A stretch of DNA of 64,000 nucleotides, taken from Lucinisca nassula. Lineage: Eukaryota; Mollusca; Bivalvia; Lucinida; Lucinidae. The notes under the pieces were generated by a model that was not told the DNA's origin, did not search any database, and worked only from the letters and a program-made list of their open reading frames with translations. Each line of letters opens with the position of its first letter. The stretch's first letter is position 1. Of the stretch, positions 11,666 to 22,544 are shown one piece after another. The DNA lies in the NCBI GenBank assembly GCA_963580285.1, contig OY757025.1, forward strand, positions 120,687,223-120,751,222, in the 5' to 3' direction. The translations under genes and the position numbers were made by a program.

Positions 11666-12476
11666 TTATTTTGCTGTTCACAACAATCCCTAGCTACCTT
11701 TGAAAACTGTGTTTGTCATGCAGTTTTTGAATTGAACAAATAAAATAAATTAATTCATTTGATTGGTTGATAGAAAGCAATAGGGCCCCCGCCCATAGGG
11801 GCTCTAAGAAATAGATGGGCTGCATGATGCTTTCATGCAGACCTTAAACCGACCCTCACACGAGTACAGGGTTCAACATTAACCAGGACCGATGGACATT
11901 ATCTGGTGAAAAGATGGTCAGGTATAGTAAGGTCAGTGGCTGGCTGGTCTGAATGGTCCTGTTGAAAATCTGTCACTAAGTTATGAAAATCAGTGTTTTG
12001 AACTCATTTTCCATAAATTGGGTTTCTGTTTTCAATTGTTGCAGTAGTTTTACTATCTATCCAAATAGCAGAAAATAATCTAATGACTGTAGAACTAATG
12101 TGTCACTTTAGTATGATTTACATTATTTTTTCTGTCCATTTGAATGAAGGTCAAGTCCAATGCATCCCAAGAGTTACAGGACCACCTTGTCCAGATATCT
12201 AAAAAGTTATTGTTGAATCCTGGAGTACTGGTAAACTACTTAGAGGATCTAAGCAGTGTGAGTCTGACTGACCATGCTTATAAACCCTATTGGTTTCATT
12301 GGGTTGCAGGGCTTGCAATGTCATTTCATTTCAATGTGGGGTAAAAGTCCCACAAAAATTGGAAGCAATGTCTCCAAAATAACCTTTACAGTGTTGACGG
12401 GGTCGTTAAACCTCAAATCAAGCAAGTACAGAAAGCAATGGGTGTGTCTAAATTTATTCAGCAGGATAAGGGTTAA
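11666..12476. mobile_element. TTAA MITE family B, interrupted by a SINE-1
   Basis: Left part 11666-11784 (GCTGTTCACAACAATCCCTA...) and right part 12430-12476 (GGTGTGTCTAAATTTATTCA to GGATAAGGGTTAA) rebuild one family B element. Between them lies a SINE-1 flanked by target duplications AGAAAGCAATAGG (11772-11784) and AGAAAGCAATGGG (12430-12442). The left TTAA is altered next to the rolling-circle element. Confidence 0.78.
11785..12429 (+). mobile_element. SINE-1, itself split by a 355-bp insertion
   Basis: The head is at 11785-11867 and the body and tail at 12223-12427. The interruption is flanked by GAGTAC on both sides (11862-11867 and 12223-12228). The inserted stretch 11868-12222 is AT-rich with no recognised ends. 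This makes three insertion levels: unknown segment in SINE-1 in MITE B. Confidence 0.75.
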
Positions 12477-12526
12477 GACAGTTCAGAGCTAGAATTGGTC
12501 TCATCAGCCCTCTTAGAACACACAAC

Positions 12527-12725
12527 ATTAACCAATTGCAGTTGGGAAACCCCTAAAGGGGTACCTTGTCAAATAGGGTTCAGCCTAGATTAGATGCCAC
12601 AGAATGCAGGGTCTGATCAGGGCCTGCACTATTTGCTGACAGAATTTTCCACAAAAAAATAGAATAAAAATAAAAAAATTGGACTATCACCCCATATATG
12701 ACTTGTCCAATATACAGCGATGTCT
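12527..12725. mobile_element. MITE family D
   Basis: TTAACC at 12529 starts a stretch colinear with 18043-18260: AAACCCCTAAAGGGGTACCT, a decayed central core, ACAGAATTTTCC, and a right part with ACTTGTCCAATATACAGC. The right end is degraded. Confidence 0.65.
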
Positions 12726-12794
12726 ACAATGTTATTGGTTTGGTCGCCATGAGGCGGGCAAACCGGGTATAATGACCAGATTGTAACTGTTCCA

Positions 12795-12890
12795 TGGAGG
12801 GGCACGTGACGCGATCAACCAATCAGCTTTAACGTTGATGCAATACTATACTGCAGCGTTAACGATGATGCAATACTATACTCCAATTAC
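12795..12890. promoter_or_regulatory. Possible regulatory cluster: E-box, CCAAT box and two TGATGCAAT sites
   Basis: CACGTGAC lies at 12803-12810 and CCAATCAG at 12819-12826. TGATGCAAT occurs at 12836-12844 and 12866-12874 within a 30-bp tandem duplication. TGATGCAAT fits the known C/EBP-ATF composite element. The combination in 75 bp of otherwise unique sequence is promoter-like. No gene start is recognised next to it, so function is only inferred. Confidence 0.3.
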
Positions 12891-12954
12891 AGGAAACAGT
12901 CTGTCTGAGTAGCGAAACAGACCGAAAAGCAAGCGTTCCAAGTCCAACAATAAA

Positions 12955-13180
12955 TATCTTAAGGGAAATGGATACACCTGGCAGGTGTGGCAGTTAGTCT
13001 ACCATTTTCGAAACACACCTATACAAATACATTGTCATTTTTTGGCCAAAGAAAAAAAAATAAAAGAAAAATTGGAATATTTGCCTTTTTTGCTCAAAAC
13101 AAAGATTGCGGGGAGTCGACAGAAACGCCTCGACGAGGCGATTCTATCGAGTACCCACAATCTAGTGTCTCAGAGCATGA
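12955..13180. repeat. Fragments of MITE N and of the GTGGGTACTC hairpin element
   Basis: TTAAGGGAAATGGATACACC at 12959 matches the ends of MITE N. At 13105-13172 the hairpin segment CGCCTCGACGAGGCG with GAGTACCCACAATCTA resembles 22290-22360 and 58220-58280. Confidence 0.5.
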
Positions 13181-13231
13181 ATACGGAAGTTAATGTATAC
13201 CCCTGCAAACCCGTGCTTTACTATATAAAAG

Positions 13232-13411
13232 TGAAGATTATATTTTCTTGTCCTTTGGGATCATTGATTCGATTGTGGAATTTTGAAAATATCTGAGGGT
13301 CACTGATGAGACCTAATTGGCCGATGGCCCAGAAAACATGTACATTCCATATTTTGTCAGTTCTGTGGTTTTGCTTCTAAAGGATAGCCCTTTTATAGAA
13401 CATATTTCACT
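13232..13411. repeat. Dispersed ~185-bp repeat F, copy 1
   Basis: TTCTTGTCCTTTGGGATCAT through CTAATTGGCC to CCTTTTATAGAACATAT recurs at 13480 and 48361. It has no clear inverted ends, tail or ORF. Class unknown. Confidence 0.7.
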
Positions 13412-13479
13412 TCATTTCAACTGGTGTATGGAAATGTGTGGCGGCGGTAAAACGTCTCCCTGCCCTACATCATAGTGTA

Positions 13480-13668
13480 GATTATATTTTCTTGTCCTTT
13501 GGGATCATTGATTCCATTGTGGAATTTTGATAATATCTTAGGGTCACTGATGAGGCCTATTTGGCCGAAACTAGCTAGTCTGGCCCAGAAAACATGTGCA
13601 CATCATATTTTTCGGTTCTGTGGTATAGTCCTTGCTTCCAAAGGATAACCCTTTTATAGAACATATTA
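13480..13668. repeat. Dispersed repeat F, copy 2
   Basis: It is a close direct copy of 13232-13411 separated by about 70 bp. It retains GAAACTAGCTAGTCTGGCCC, which is deleted in copy 1. Confidence 0.7.
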
Positions 13669-13689
13669 AAGGGGATCACAATTCTATAG

Positions 13690-13925
13690 GCATGATTTCG
13701 TGATGGAAATACAACTTTAAGGACCTTATGGTTGCTACTCTGTTAGCTCTGTCCAACTGAAAAAGGGGTCTACTCTAAAAGGGGAAGAATTTGCTCCTCA
13801 AGGGTCTATTCTAAAAGGGAAGAATTTGCTCCCAAGGAGCAAATTCTTTCCTTTAAGAGTATACCCCTTAGACATATCCAAAGAGAAACTACTTTAGCAG
13901 GAGTAGCCCCACCCCTTAAGGCGTA
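13690..13925. mobile_element. MITE N, partial, with a long central hairpin
   Basis: GAAGAATTTGCTCCCAAGGA and its inverse (GGAGCAAATTCTTTCC) form the centre, flanked by GGGGTCTACTC and GAGTATACCCC. The AAGGGGAATGG ends seen at 17631 are not preserved. Confidence 0.6.
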
Positions 13926-14067
13926 TCTATTTCCCTTATTGGGAACTTCTAACAGCCGCAGTCATTTTCGCAAATTTTACGTCTTGCAATGCCCTTATGG
14001 AGTAAGTCCATGGGGTCATGGAAACGAAAAACAACAGAACATAACTACTACTACTCACAAAGTGTGG

Positions 14068-14385
14068 CTGGCTGCGGTAGCTCAGACGGATGCAGTCTGA
14101 CTGGTGATAAGGAAGACTCGGGTTCGATACCTACCGGGGTCGGCAACATTCTTTCGTGGAGATTGATTATGAAATCTTTTCTATGGTCAGTCTCTCCCTT
14201 CCGCTGATTCAGGAAGGGCAGGGGTCAGTTTTGGGCGACAGAATGTGCACAGAATGTGCACTGAACTGGTAAACCGCTTACGGATAAGCCTGCTCAGGAA
14301 AAGCGTGGATAGGTACACTGACAGGCCCAAACATGACCCAAATCAGTGTTGACTGGGCTGTTAAATACAAATAAACAAAACTTGC
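14068..14385 (+). mobile_element. SINE-6, tRNA-headed, near full length
   Basis: The head resembles a tRNA: A-box GGTAGCTCAGACGG at about 14085 and B-box GGTTCGATACC at about 14120. The body ends with GTTGACTGGGCTGTTAAA and an A-rich tail. The tail half resembles SINE-1 and SINE-6 at 40190. The head is not a functional tRNA because stems are broken. Confidence 0.78.
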
Positions 14386-14530
14386 AAAAGTTTACTTCAC
14401 ACAGATAGGAATAGATTTATATAGTCTGAACATCTTTCGGTACGCTGGTAGCTCTAATAATACGTATATGTAAATGTTGGAAAGACAGAGAACGTTATTT
14501 TTCCTCATTTATAAAGATCGCTGGGTGTAA

Positions 14531-14752
14531 CGGGCCTCCGTGGCCTAGTGGATAAGAGTGCTGACTCTTAATCATTAGGTCTCTCAACGCTGTAGGTTTG
14601 AGCATGGCTCAGGTCACATAATGAGAAGTTCTGCAACGGAAGGTCAGGAGGTTTTTCATCGGATACTCCAGTTTTCGCTCACCTCTGGTTAACAATCGGC
14701 TTGATGTGAGTGAAATAATCTTGAAAGGATCGTAAAACCAAACATAAAAAAA
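14531..14752 (+). mobile_element. SINE-2, near full length
   Basis: The tRNA-like head GGCCTCCGTGGCCTAGTGGA has an A-box (TGGCCTAGTGG) and a decayed B-box (GGTTTGAGCAT). The body (AGGTCAGGAGGTTTTTC, TGTGAGTGAAATAATCTTGA) ends in an A-rich tail. It is the opposite strand of 33994-34227. Confidence 0.85.
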
Positions 14753-14897
14753 TTCTAAGCCTGCCCAGGAAAAGTGGCTACAGTCGGACCGTTCATGCAT
14801 TTCAACCATTTAGTTTCATTGGGCGCCAGATTGGAAGCAATGTCTCAAAAAAGACTCATACAGTGTTAACAGGGACGTTAACAACAAATGAAATAGA
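14753..14897 (+). mobile_element. SINE-1, 3' part
   Basis: AAGCCTGCCCAGGAAAAGTG through GTTAACAGGGACGTTAA matches the SINE-1 body and tail. The head is missing and the SINE-2 tail abuts it. Confidence 0.65.
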
Positions 14898-15046
14898 TAA
14901 CCAAGGCCCTATAGAAGGCCTGATGACTTAGGAAAAATCTTTTTATATACATATACCCGTTTGAAAAACAACAACAACAACAACAAAACGGTTGTATTAA
15001 GTTATGGGGTTGGTGTCCGTCCGTAAGCTTTTTTTTCGTTTCCGTA

Positions 15047-16297
15047 TACCGTAAAAATTCGGCTATAAGACGAGGATTTTTTCCTCCAAAATGAGCCCAA
15101 AAAATTGACCCCGTCTTATAGCCGAGGTCATGGACTGCAGCCTTTTTTCCGGCAATGTCCGGCGAAGACCAGACATACGGAAAAAGCCGATCGGTAATTT
15201 TTGAATTGATATAAATCGCCGCCCACAAACCACCCCTACGATTTTTCTGCACGCGATCGGTAAATGACGTCATCCGACGCAGTATCCCCACACGTGTTTA
15301 ATATCATTGCATTAAAAAAAATGTTTGGAACCGGTAAAAAATATTTTCCCGATAGCTAAGCGGATGTGAATAGAGGTGGATAGAAAATCAGTGCTTTGCA
15401 CAGCTCCCGAATTATCTCCAGAAGCTCCGTGTCAATAACCAACAATAGCGTTCGACTTTTCCCGCCAACGTCTGCTATTTGGCGCCAAAACATAACCATT
15501 CATGAGATCGTAGAATAGTCCGATTTTATAATGCAAACATTTACCGTTAGATGTAGCTAATAGTCTGAGGAGCAATTAAATCGTTTTCATATTGATTGTG
15601 GATTAAATTTTATGACTGGAGGATAAACGCTAATTAGAGACATAACTTGGCCATATTTTCACACCTTATCGACACGCACCGCAGGGTGGCAATTATCCGA
15701 CAGGGATCAACAATAGTGTCATACTTGAACCGTTATAAATACACAGATGGTTTGTCTCTGAATTGACAGCGATTTACTTACTGGTTTAGTAGTACCGTAT
15801 TTAAGAACTCAAAAAGACTGGTAGTTGTAGACGATTTTTGTTATTTTTTGCCCTTGTCCCGACCGAGCGTCATAAGGTCAAAGTGCACTTGCCCGGCGTG
15901 ATTTCGGTCTTGTCCCGGACGGCCGGGAAATGGATTTGTCAGCTCCTGTCGTCTATTTAATAGAAGTCTGTGTAGCCTAAGCCAGCAAAGCATGTACCGG
16001 GCCGACAGCGATACGACGTTTGCCGCTATTTTGTGCTAGCTGGGGCGTTGGTTCTGAAACTGAATAGCTAGGTGTTGTGTTCCCCGGTAAAAAAAAAAAA
16101 ACGTTCAGTTACTTCTGACAAAAAAGGCCGATTTCTCGCATCTAAATGGCATCTGACGGTAGCAGATAGGCCCCGACAGATATGGCAAAAATTTGACCCG
16201 TCTTATAAAAGAGTATAAGCAAAATCCCACCTTAGAAAAACTGAAAAGGGGGCCCCGTCTTATAGCTGAATCGCCTTATAGCCGAATTTTTACGGTA
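15047..16297. mobile_element. Terminal-inverted-repeat DNA transposon, 1.25 kb, non-autonomous
   Basis: Ends TACCGTAAAAATTCGGCTAT and ATAGCCGAATTTTTACGGTA are exact inverses over about 24 bp, and CGTCTTATAGC motifs repeat inside each end. TA lies at both outer boundaries. The interior has no transposase-like ORF. The superfamily is not certain: TA-flanked ends fit several groups. Confidence 0.8.
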
Positions 16298-17340
16298 ACT
16301 CCTACTATACAGTTTTCATCCGATCAAGCCTAAAATGTGTATGTAGTAAGGCTAAGATGTGAGCCTTAAGTTTCGAGAATTACTGTCCACCAAATATTAA
16401 CAGAGTTATCGATGACCTTTGAAAAATTCGGTTTACATTTTCGTTTGGTTAAGTTTTGTGCTATACATGTGTAAACCATATGTAAGTTACATTTTGTGAA
16501 TACTTGCCATGGCGTTAAACAATTTACCACAGAATACTCATCACTACCTACCCCTCCTGATACCAAGGTCACAGACTTCGAAATTTTATATACACGTTTT
16601 GTATTAAAAAATAGAAGTGGAGGCAATGATCAGGAATCGTTACAATCAACCCACAACTCCCATCAGAGACACGACAAGGAAAGACACACAAACATGAAAC
16701 ACTAGACCCTAATGAAAACACCAACAGCAGAAAGCCAAAACGACAGTTACTTTCCCATAAAATGGCCAATAGGCTATCCAAAATAAAATAACAAGCGACA
16801 CAAACATCCAAAGACAAACCATAACAAAAACAAACCGCGACAGAAGAACCGCCTTGGAACGGTCAGCAGAAACGAATTCCACTGGGGGGCTTAAATCAAT
16901 TTTACGTGGCCACAATCCTCGCCCTTACTTTCGTCGCGATTTAGACAAAAAATTTGCTCAGTCCGCATGAAGGCCTCCAAACTTCAGACAAACCATAACA
17001 AAAATATACCGCGACAGAAGAACCGCCTTGGAACGTTGAAAGTTTATTATTTTTATTCAAAAAATGCATTAAGTGGGATAATGATATCAGGTGGCTCAAA
17101 TCAGAATGTAGACTGACAAGACCAAACCTATTGGATGCTTTTTGAAAGCAGCCAACTTGTTCATAATAAGGCAGTTAACCTTGCCATTACTGTGGAATGT
17201 AATGTAGGGGAGACAACTCAGTATTGTATATATTTAAGAAATGGAAAGCAGAAAAATTGAGTTTATTTTCTATTTTTACATTATTTGCCCCCCATCACTG
17301 TGCGAAAAAATGCTTATAGGACTAAAACATTTCCATGCTG
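16298..17340. other. No gene recognised; contains a 50-bp direct repeat
   Basis: AGACAAACCATAACAAAAA through GCCTTGGAAC occurs at about 16813-16863 and 16984-17035. Between lie GGGGGGCTTAAATC and an AAACTTCAGAC segment. The rest is AT-rich with no open frame I would defend. Confidence 0.45.
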
Positions 17341-17359
17341 TTTTTCTATAAAGAGCAGA

Positions 17360-17525
17360 GTGAGTGAGTGTTTGAGTTTTACGTCCCACCAACAGCTATG
17401 GTCATACAGAGATGGGACCTCGGTTTAAAGACTCATCCGGGAATCTGGAGAAGCCTGGGATTGATTCTGCGACCCCAGATTTACAAGGCGAGTAGTGTAA
17501 CCACTACACCATGGAGGCTTCCTAC
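17360..17525 (-). mobile_element. SINE-4, complete, with 10-bp target duplication
   Basis: AAAGAGCAGA flanks it at 17350-17359 and 17526-17535. On the minus strand the tRNA-like head has A-box TGGTGTAGTGGTTA and a degenerate B-box. The body ends GGTGGGACGTAAAACTCAA followed by (CACT)n. It is colinear with 43794-43950. Confidence 0.85.
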
Positions 17526-17539
17526 AAAGAGCAGAACAA

Positions 17540-17615
17540 CGCTAGATGTTAGTGGGGATCAAACTGGTACCTTTCGATCTCGAGTTTGACGCTTTACCAC
17601 TGCGCCACAGTGCTC
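17540..17615 (-). repeat. tRNA-like SINE head fragment
   Basis: On the minus strand, GGAGCACTGTGGCGCAGTGG has a good A-box and AGTTTGATCCCC a plausible B-box about 40 bases later. No SINE body of the families defined here follows. Confidence 0.5.
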
Positions 17616-17630
17616 CATAAATGAATCTTG

Positions 17631-17894
17631 TTAAGGGGAATGGATACACCTTCAGGAAAGGCAACTCCAGCAAAAGTATTTTTGTCCCCTATGTCAATAG
17701 CAGTCAACTTGTAAGGGGTCTAACCTTTAAAGGAAAGAATTTGCTCCTCTGGAGCAAATTCATTCCTTAGAAGGTTAGACCCCTTAGTTTTTAGAAAAGC
17801 AAATAGGAAGTCCCTAAGCAAATACTAAGTCCCTAAAGTTGTCTCCATTTGAAAAATGGTGGAAAAATCTGCCAGGTGTACCCATTGCCCTTAA
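17631..17894. mobile_element. TTAA MITE family N
   Basis: TTAAGGGGAATGGATACACC at the left and GGTGTACCCATTGCCCTTAA at the right are imperfect inverted ends on TTAA. The centre is a hairpin (GAATTTGCTCCTCTGGAGCAAATTC). Related copies lie at 43559 and 58683. Confidence 0.85.
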
Positions 17895-18042
17895 ATCCCT
17901 CAGATGGGGACTCACTTTCCTGAACATTGCAAGAGTAAAAGTAAAAGCTGTGGCTAAGAACCCATTTTCTCAAAGCTGCCTGATCATCTCTGAACTTAAA
18001 CAGGTTTTTAAAAAAGTGCTGAATGTGTTGTGCTATGACATT

Positions 18043-18260
18043 TTAACCCATTGTAGGCTGGAAACCCCTAAAGGGGTACCTTGGCAAACAGTGCAGACCC
18101 AGATCAGAGGCCATAGAATGCGGCGTTGCGGCGTTTGATTAGGGCCTGAACTATTTGCTAACAGAATTTTCCGTCAAAAATAGAATAAAAATATTTATAT
18201 GACAAAAGGACTTGTCCAACATATAGCAATGGATGAGTCCAATAGTATACAGCAGGTTAA
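18043..18260. mobile_element. TTAA MITE family D
   Basis: It is bounded by TTAACCCATTG and ACAGCAGGTTAA. The left arm AAACCCCTAAAGGGGTACCT is a small palindrome. The centre is a decayed version of the AAACAGTG core hairpin. Confidence 0.75.
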
Positions 18261-18340
18261 GGAATCTCTGTAACAGAAGGATGGGCTGTATCTTTTAAGA
18301 TTGTTGGGAGTGTTGTCACAGTAACTGTTGTGTTTGCTTT

Positions 18341-20606
18341 TTGTCGCACCTGCTTTAGCAGGAAGACATAGGTGTGCAAGTTTCCGTCCGTCCGTCTGTC
18401 CATCCGGTTGTCCGTCCATCTTTCCGTCAACATTTTACACTGGGTGTCTTGCCATCGCAACTCCTCCTACAGTTTCATACCGATTATTTTCAAACTTTGC
18501 GTGTGTTTTTGCCATGGTATGAGGATGCGCATGTGGTTTGGACTTTATCGTCCGATCAATTTTTGTCACTTTTTTCACATTGTGAACTTAGTCATTTTTA
18601 ACCTACAATTGATTATGATAGGTACCTCTTGTCATTTTTAACCTACAATTGATATATGATAGGTACCTCTTGTCATCGTAACTGCTCTTGCAGTTTTATA
18701 CCGATCATTTTGAAACTTAGCATGTGCTTTCGGCATGGTATGAGGATGTGCATGTGGTTTTGACATAATTCTCAGAGTATTTTTTTCACTTTTTGCTTGT
18801 TTTGAACTCAGTCATTTTTAAGCTTCAATTGTTATATGATAGGTACCTCTTGTCATCGCAACTCCTCTTGCAGTTTTATACCGATCATTTTGAAACTTTG
18901 CATGTGCTTTCAGCATGGTATGAGGATGCGCATGTGGTTTGGACTTTATCTTCGAATCAATTTTTATCACTTTTTCCACATTGTGAACTTAGTCATTTTT
19001 AACCTTCAATTGATATATGATAGATACCTCTTGTCATCGCAACTGCTCTTGCAGTTTTTGTCGCACCTGCTTTAGCAGGAAGACATAGGCGTGCAAGTTT
19101 CCATCCGTCTGTTTGTTTATCCGTCCGGTTGTCTGTCCGGTTGTCCATCCGTCTTTCCGTCAACATTTTACACAGTTTCATACCGATTATTTTGAAACTT
19201 TACGTGTGTTTATGCCATGGTATGCGGATGCCCATGTGGTTTGGACTTTATCATCCGATCAATTTTTGTCACTTTTTCCACATTGTGAACTTAGTCATTT
19301 TTAACCTACAATTGATATAAGATAGGTACCTCTTGTCATCGCAACTCCTCTTACAGTTTTATACCAATCATTTTGAAACTTTGCATGTGCTTTTGCCATG
19401 GTTTGAGGATGTGCATGTGCTTTTGACATAATTCTCAGAATATTTTTTTTCACTTTTTGCACATTATGAACTTAGCCATTTTTTATGCTTTAGTTGATAT
19501 ACAATAGGTACCTCTTGTCATCGCAACTCCTCTTATAGTTTTATACCAATTATTTTGAAATTTTGGATGTGCTTTCGCCATGGTATGAGGATGTGCATGT
19601 GGTTTGGACTTTAACTTTGGATTAATTTTTATCACTTTTTTCCACATTGTGAACTTAGTCATTTTTAACCTTCAATTGATATATGATAGGTACCTCTTAT
19701 CATCGCAACTCCTCTTACAGTTTTATACCAATCATTTTGAAACTTTACATGTGCTTTTGCCATGGTATGAGGATATGCATGTGATTTCGACATAATTCTC
19801 AAAATTTTTTTTTTTTGCTTTTTCCACATTGTGAACTTAGTCATTTTTAACCTTCAATTGATATATGATAGGTACCTCTTGTCATCGCAACTCCTCTTAC
19901 AGTTTTATACCAATCATTTTGAAACTTTGCATGTGCTTTTGCCATGGTATGAGGATTGTCATCGCAACTCCTCTTATAGTTTTATACCAATTATTTTGAA
20001 ATTTTGGATGTGCTTTCGCCATGGTATGAGGATGTGCATGTGGTTTGGACTTAAACTTTGGATTAATTTTTATCACTTTTTTCCACATTGTGAACTTAGT
20101 CATTTTTAACCTTCAATTGATATATGATAGGTACCTCTTATCATCGCAACTCCTCTTACAGTTTTATACCAATCATTTTGAAACTTTGCATGTGCTTTTG
20201 CCATGGTATGAGGATATGCATGTGATTTCGACATAATTCTCAAAATTTTTTTTTTTTGCTTTTTCCACATTGTGAACTTAGTCATTTTAAGCTTCAATTG
20301 ATATACAGGCGGTATCTCTTTGTCATCGCAACTCCTCTTACAGTTTTATACTAATCATTTTGAAACTTAGCTTGTGTTTTCTCCATGATATGAGGATGTT
20401 CATATGCTTTGGATATAATTCTTGGATCATTTTAGTTCATTTTATCACATTGTGAAACTAGTCAGTTTTTTACCTCACATAGATAGGCTATGGATTCTTC
20501 TCAAAGCCATATATTCATCTCTTCTGCCTTAAATAAACTTTTATTTTTTGTGTTGGGCAGGTGGGGAGCAGGTGCGACATCAACTTCACCGAAGTTGAAT
20601 TTCTGG
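18341..20606 (+). mobile_element. Helentron-like element with ~181-bp internal tandem repeats
   Basis: The 5' end TTGTCGCACCTGCTTTAGCA has its inverse GCAGGTGCGACATC at about 20566. The hairpin CAACTTCACCGAAGTTG (20581-20597) and terminus TTTCTGG followed by T come next. The core is 9 or so units with GGTACCTCTTGTCATCGCAA at 18662, 18842, 19326, 19508, 19689, 19871, 20129 and 20311, spacing mostly 180-182. Two unit types alternate (TGGTTTGGACTTTA and GACATAATTCTCA). A second 5' head lies inside at 19057. Many short ORFs here are shadows of the repeat. Confidence 0.82.
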
Positions 20607-20612
20607 TATATT

Positions 20613-20803
20613 CCTACAGTAAAAATCCTAAAATTTGGACACCTTAAAGACTTGCTGTAATTCTCCTAAAATTTTAACAAAATTGTTTCATGATCCAGCA
20701 GGGAATCTAAGAGGTGCAGCTTGAATGGCAAACAGTGTAGATCCTTCAGGAGCAGTCTGATCTGGGTCTGCACTGTTTGCTTAAGCCTATCTGTCTCTGC
20801 AGT
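20613..20803 (+). mobile_element. MITE family E
   Basis: TACAGTAAAAATCCTAAAAT begins it; GGACACC, the TCATGATCCAGCAGGG segment and the AAACAGTGTAGATC core hairpin follow. The right end is truncated after CCTATCTGTCTC. Confidence 0.7.
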
Positions 20804-21004
20804 GGTAAAGCATGGGATTTGAGATTGAGAGGTAGCCGAGGCCCAAGTGTTGTTTCCTTGAGCAAGAGACTTTATCCATATTGCTTGGTATTGGTTTCTA
20901 CCCAGGAAAGAGGAAGCAATGAGGATCACATGGAAGATTAGTACTAGTTTACTAAATGTGTTACCCGCTATAAATAAAGTTGATTATTGTTCTTATTACG
21001 GTAA

Positions 21005-21125
21005 ATAAAGAAGGAACCCTTCAACTGCTGACTGAACTTTTAGCAAACAGTGGAGGCCCTGATCAGATGCCACATTCTGTTTGCCAGGGTACCCATTTTG
21101 GGATTTCCTGTACAAAATTGGTTAA
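21005..21125. mobile_element. MITE family C, right half
   Basis: GACTGAACTTTTAGCAAACA with the core and ACCCATTTTGGGATTTCCTG to TTAA match family C. The left arm is missing and the hairpin is partly deleted. Confidence 0.6.
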
Positions 21126-21169
21126 AGGATTAATGTTGAAAAGCTGGACAAGTGAATTTTGACTGTAGA

Positions 21170-21550
21170 CGGGTGAAATTTTTAATCTCATTTGTCCCAG
21201 GACGTGTGCAAAAAAGTTTTGGGATTTTCACACCCCTGTTGTCTACTAAGCAATTTTTCTCGGTAATGATCAGATAGGTTAATGGATTGGTAAATTCTCA
21301 TTCACTCAGTTATCACAGATCTGGTCAGCCAGTTCTCATTGATTCTGTATGCCAAATTTGATTAGGATTTCAGAGTGAAGTGTCAATCCATTTATTGAGC
21401 TTGGAAATGGAATTATGACAGTGGATAACGTAGCTTGAGAGTGTTTGGTTACTATCAGATCAGACAGTCTGGCCGAACACAAGCCACATTCTGGAAAAGT
21501 GTAAGGACTTTTCTGTGATAATTCAAGCTACATTACATGCATAACATGGT
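21170..21550. other. No recognised feature
   Basis: Unique-looking AT-rich sequence. I see no repeat ends, motif or open frame worth calling. Confidence 0.4.
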
Positions 21551-21554
21551 AATT

Positions 21555-21766
21555 TTACCCTGCAATTACCATAAAATCCTAAACATTAGGACACCTCAAG
21601 GACCTAAAATTTTAATGGGTTTGTTTTGCAATCTAGCATTAGGAGTCAAAATACTGGAGATGGAATGGCAAATAGTGTAGACCCGGATCAGACTGCTCCT
21701 TCAGGAGCAGTCTGATCTGGGTCTAAACTGTTTGCTTAGGCCTGCCTGTCCCAGTAGATTGACTCT
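21555..21766 (+). mobile_element. MITE family E, near full length
   Basis: TTACCATAAAATCCTAAACA at the left and CCTGCCTGTCCCAGTAG at the right bound a perfect core hairpin, AGACTGCTCCTTCAGGAGCAGTCT split across the centre, flanked by GTAGACCCGG and CTGGGTCTA. Confidence 0.78.
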
Positions 21767-21829
21767 TGCCTAACTGCTCAACTCCAATACAAACAAACAA
21801 AAGCAAAGGTTTCTCAATGACTTGGTGAT

Positions 21830-22150
21830 TCGAAGAATGGTGGAAAGAGCATTTTGTGCTACTTTACATATAGTTACATGTAGTGTTGCTTTAAGGAGCA
21901 GTCTGACCAGAGTATACACTGTTTATCAGTTCAAAGTATACTATTCAAAGAATGGTTGAAAGAGCATATTGTGTTTCCCCTATCCATCCATCCTTCTTTG
22001 TCATCTGCGTCATCTGTAGCCAAGATAATGTTACCTATTTGAGTTAAAGCTTTTAGCTTCTCCTGCTCAAGGGGAGCTTTTGGGATACTGTGATGTCCGT
22101 CTTCTGCCGGACGTCCATCCATCTATACTGTCTGTCCATTCTGTCTCTCA
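21830..22150 (+). repeat. Two truncated rolling-circle 5' heads
   Basis: GATTCGAAGAATGGTGGAAA at 21829 and TTCAAAGAATGGTTGAAAGA at 21945 resemble the head of the element at 55611 (CATTCGAAGAGTGGTGGAAA). CCATCC- and GTCCGTC-rich leader sequence follows the second. Confidence 0.45.
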
Positions 22151-22204
22151 ACTTGTGTTTGTGTACACTCTAGAAACTTTACATCACGTGAACAAGTCCA
22201 TGAA

Positions 22205-22385
22205 ATAAACACCCCCTTAAACCCCACTTTATATAGAAAAAGCTGGGGTTTAAGGGGGTATACATTATTTTTCTTATTTCTGCTCCAAGACATAGGTTGT
22301 GGTATACTCCTTAGAACTGCCTCAATGAGGCGGTTCTAACGAGCACCCACAATCTATGTTTGCAGTATAAATAAGAAAAATATCA
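22205..22385. repeat. Two adjacent fold-backs
   Basis: CCCCCTTAAACCCCA at about 22203-22217 is inverted as TGGGGTTTAAGGGGG at about 22242-22256. Next, TTTTTCTTATTTCTGCTCC through GAACTGCCTCAATGAGGCGGTTC to GTATAAATAAGAAAAAT (22268-22381) forms a second palindromic element. Its left end recurs at 32023. Confidence 0.6.
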
Positions 22386-22544
22386 CAGATTTTCTTCAGA
22401 AAATTAGCCAATTTGGAGATGTGGAAAAAGCACTATGTCGCAGGGGTGTGTTAGCTTAATGACTTGAATGGTTGTCTGGGTAGTATTTCGATGGAGTTTG
22501 AATGTGGGTCATGTTGGCTCAAAAACTATTTCACTAGGTCAAAC

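Noticed and set aside
14878..15291. 137-codon minus-strand ORF
   Set aside because: It spans a SINE tail, unassigned sequence and the left end of the TIR transposon at 15047, so it is not one coding unit.
18195..20297. Many 60-92 codon ORFs with recurring SQLLLQFYT and FHIVNLVIFNLQLI
   Set aside because: These are translations of the 181-bp internal repeats in different frames.
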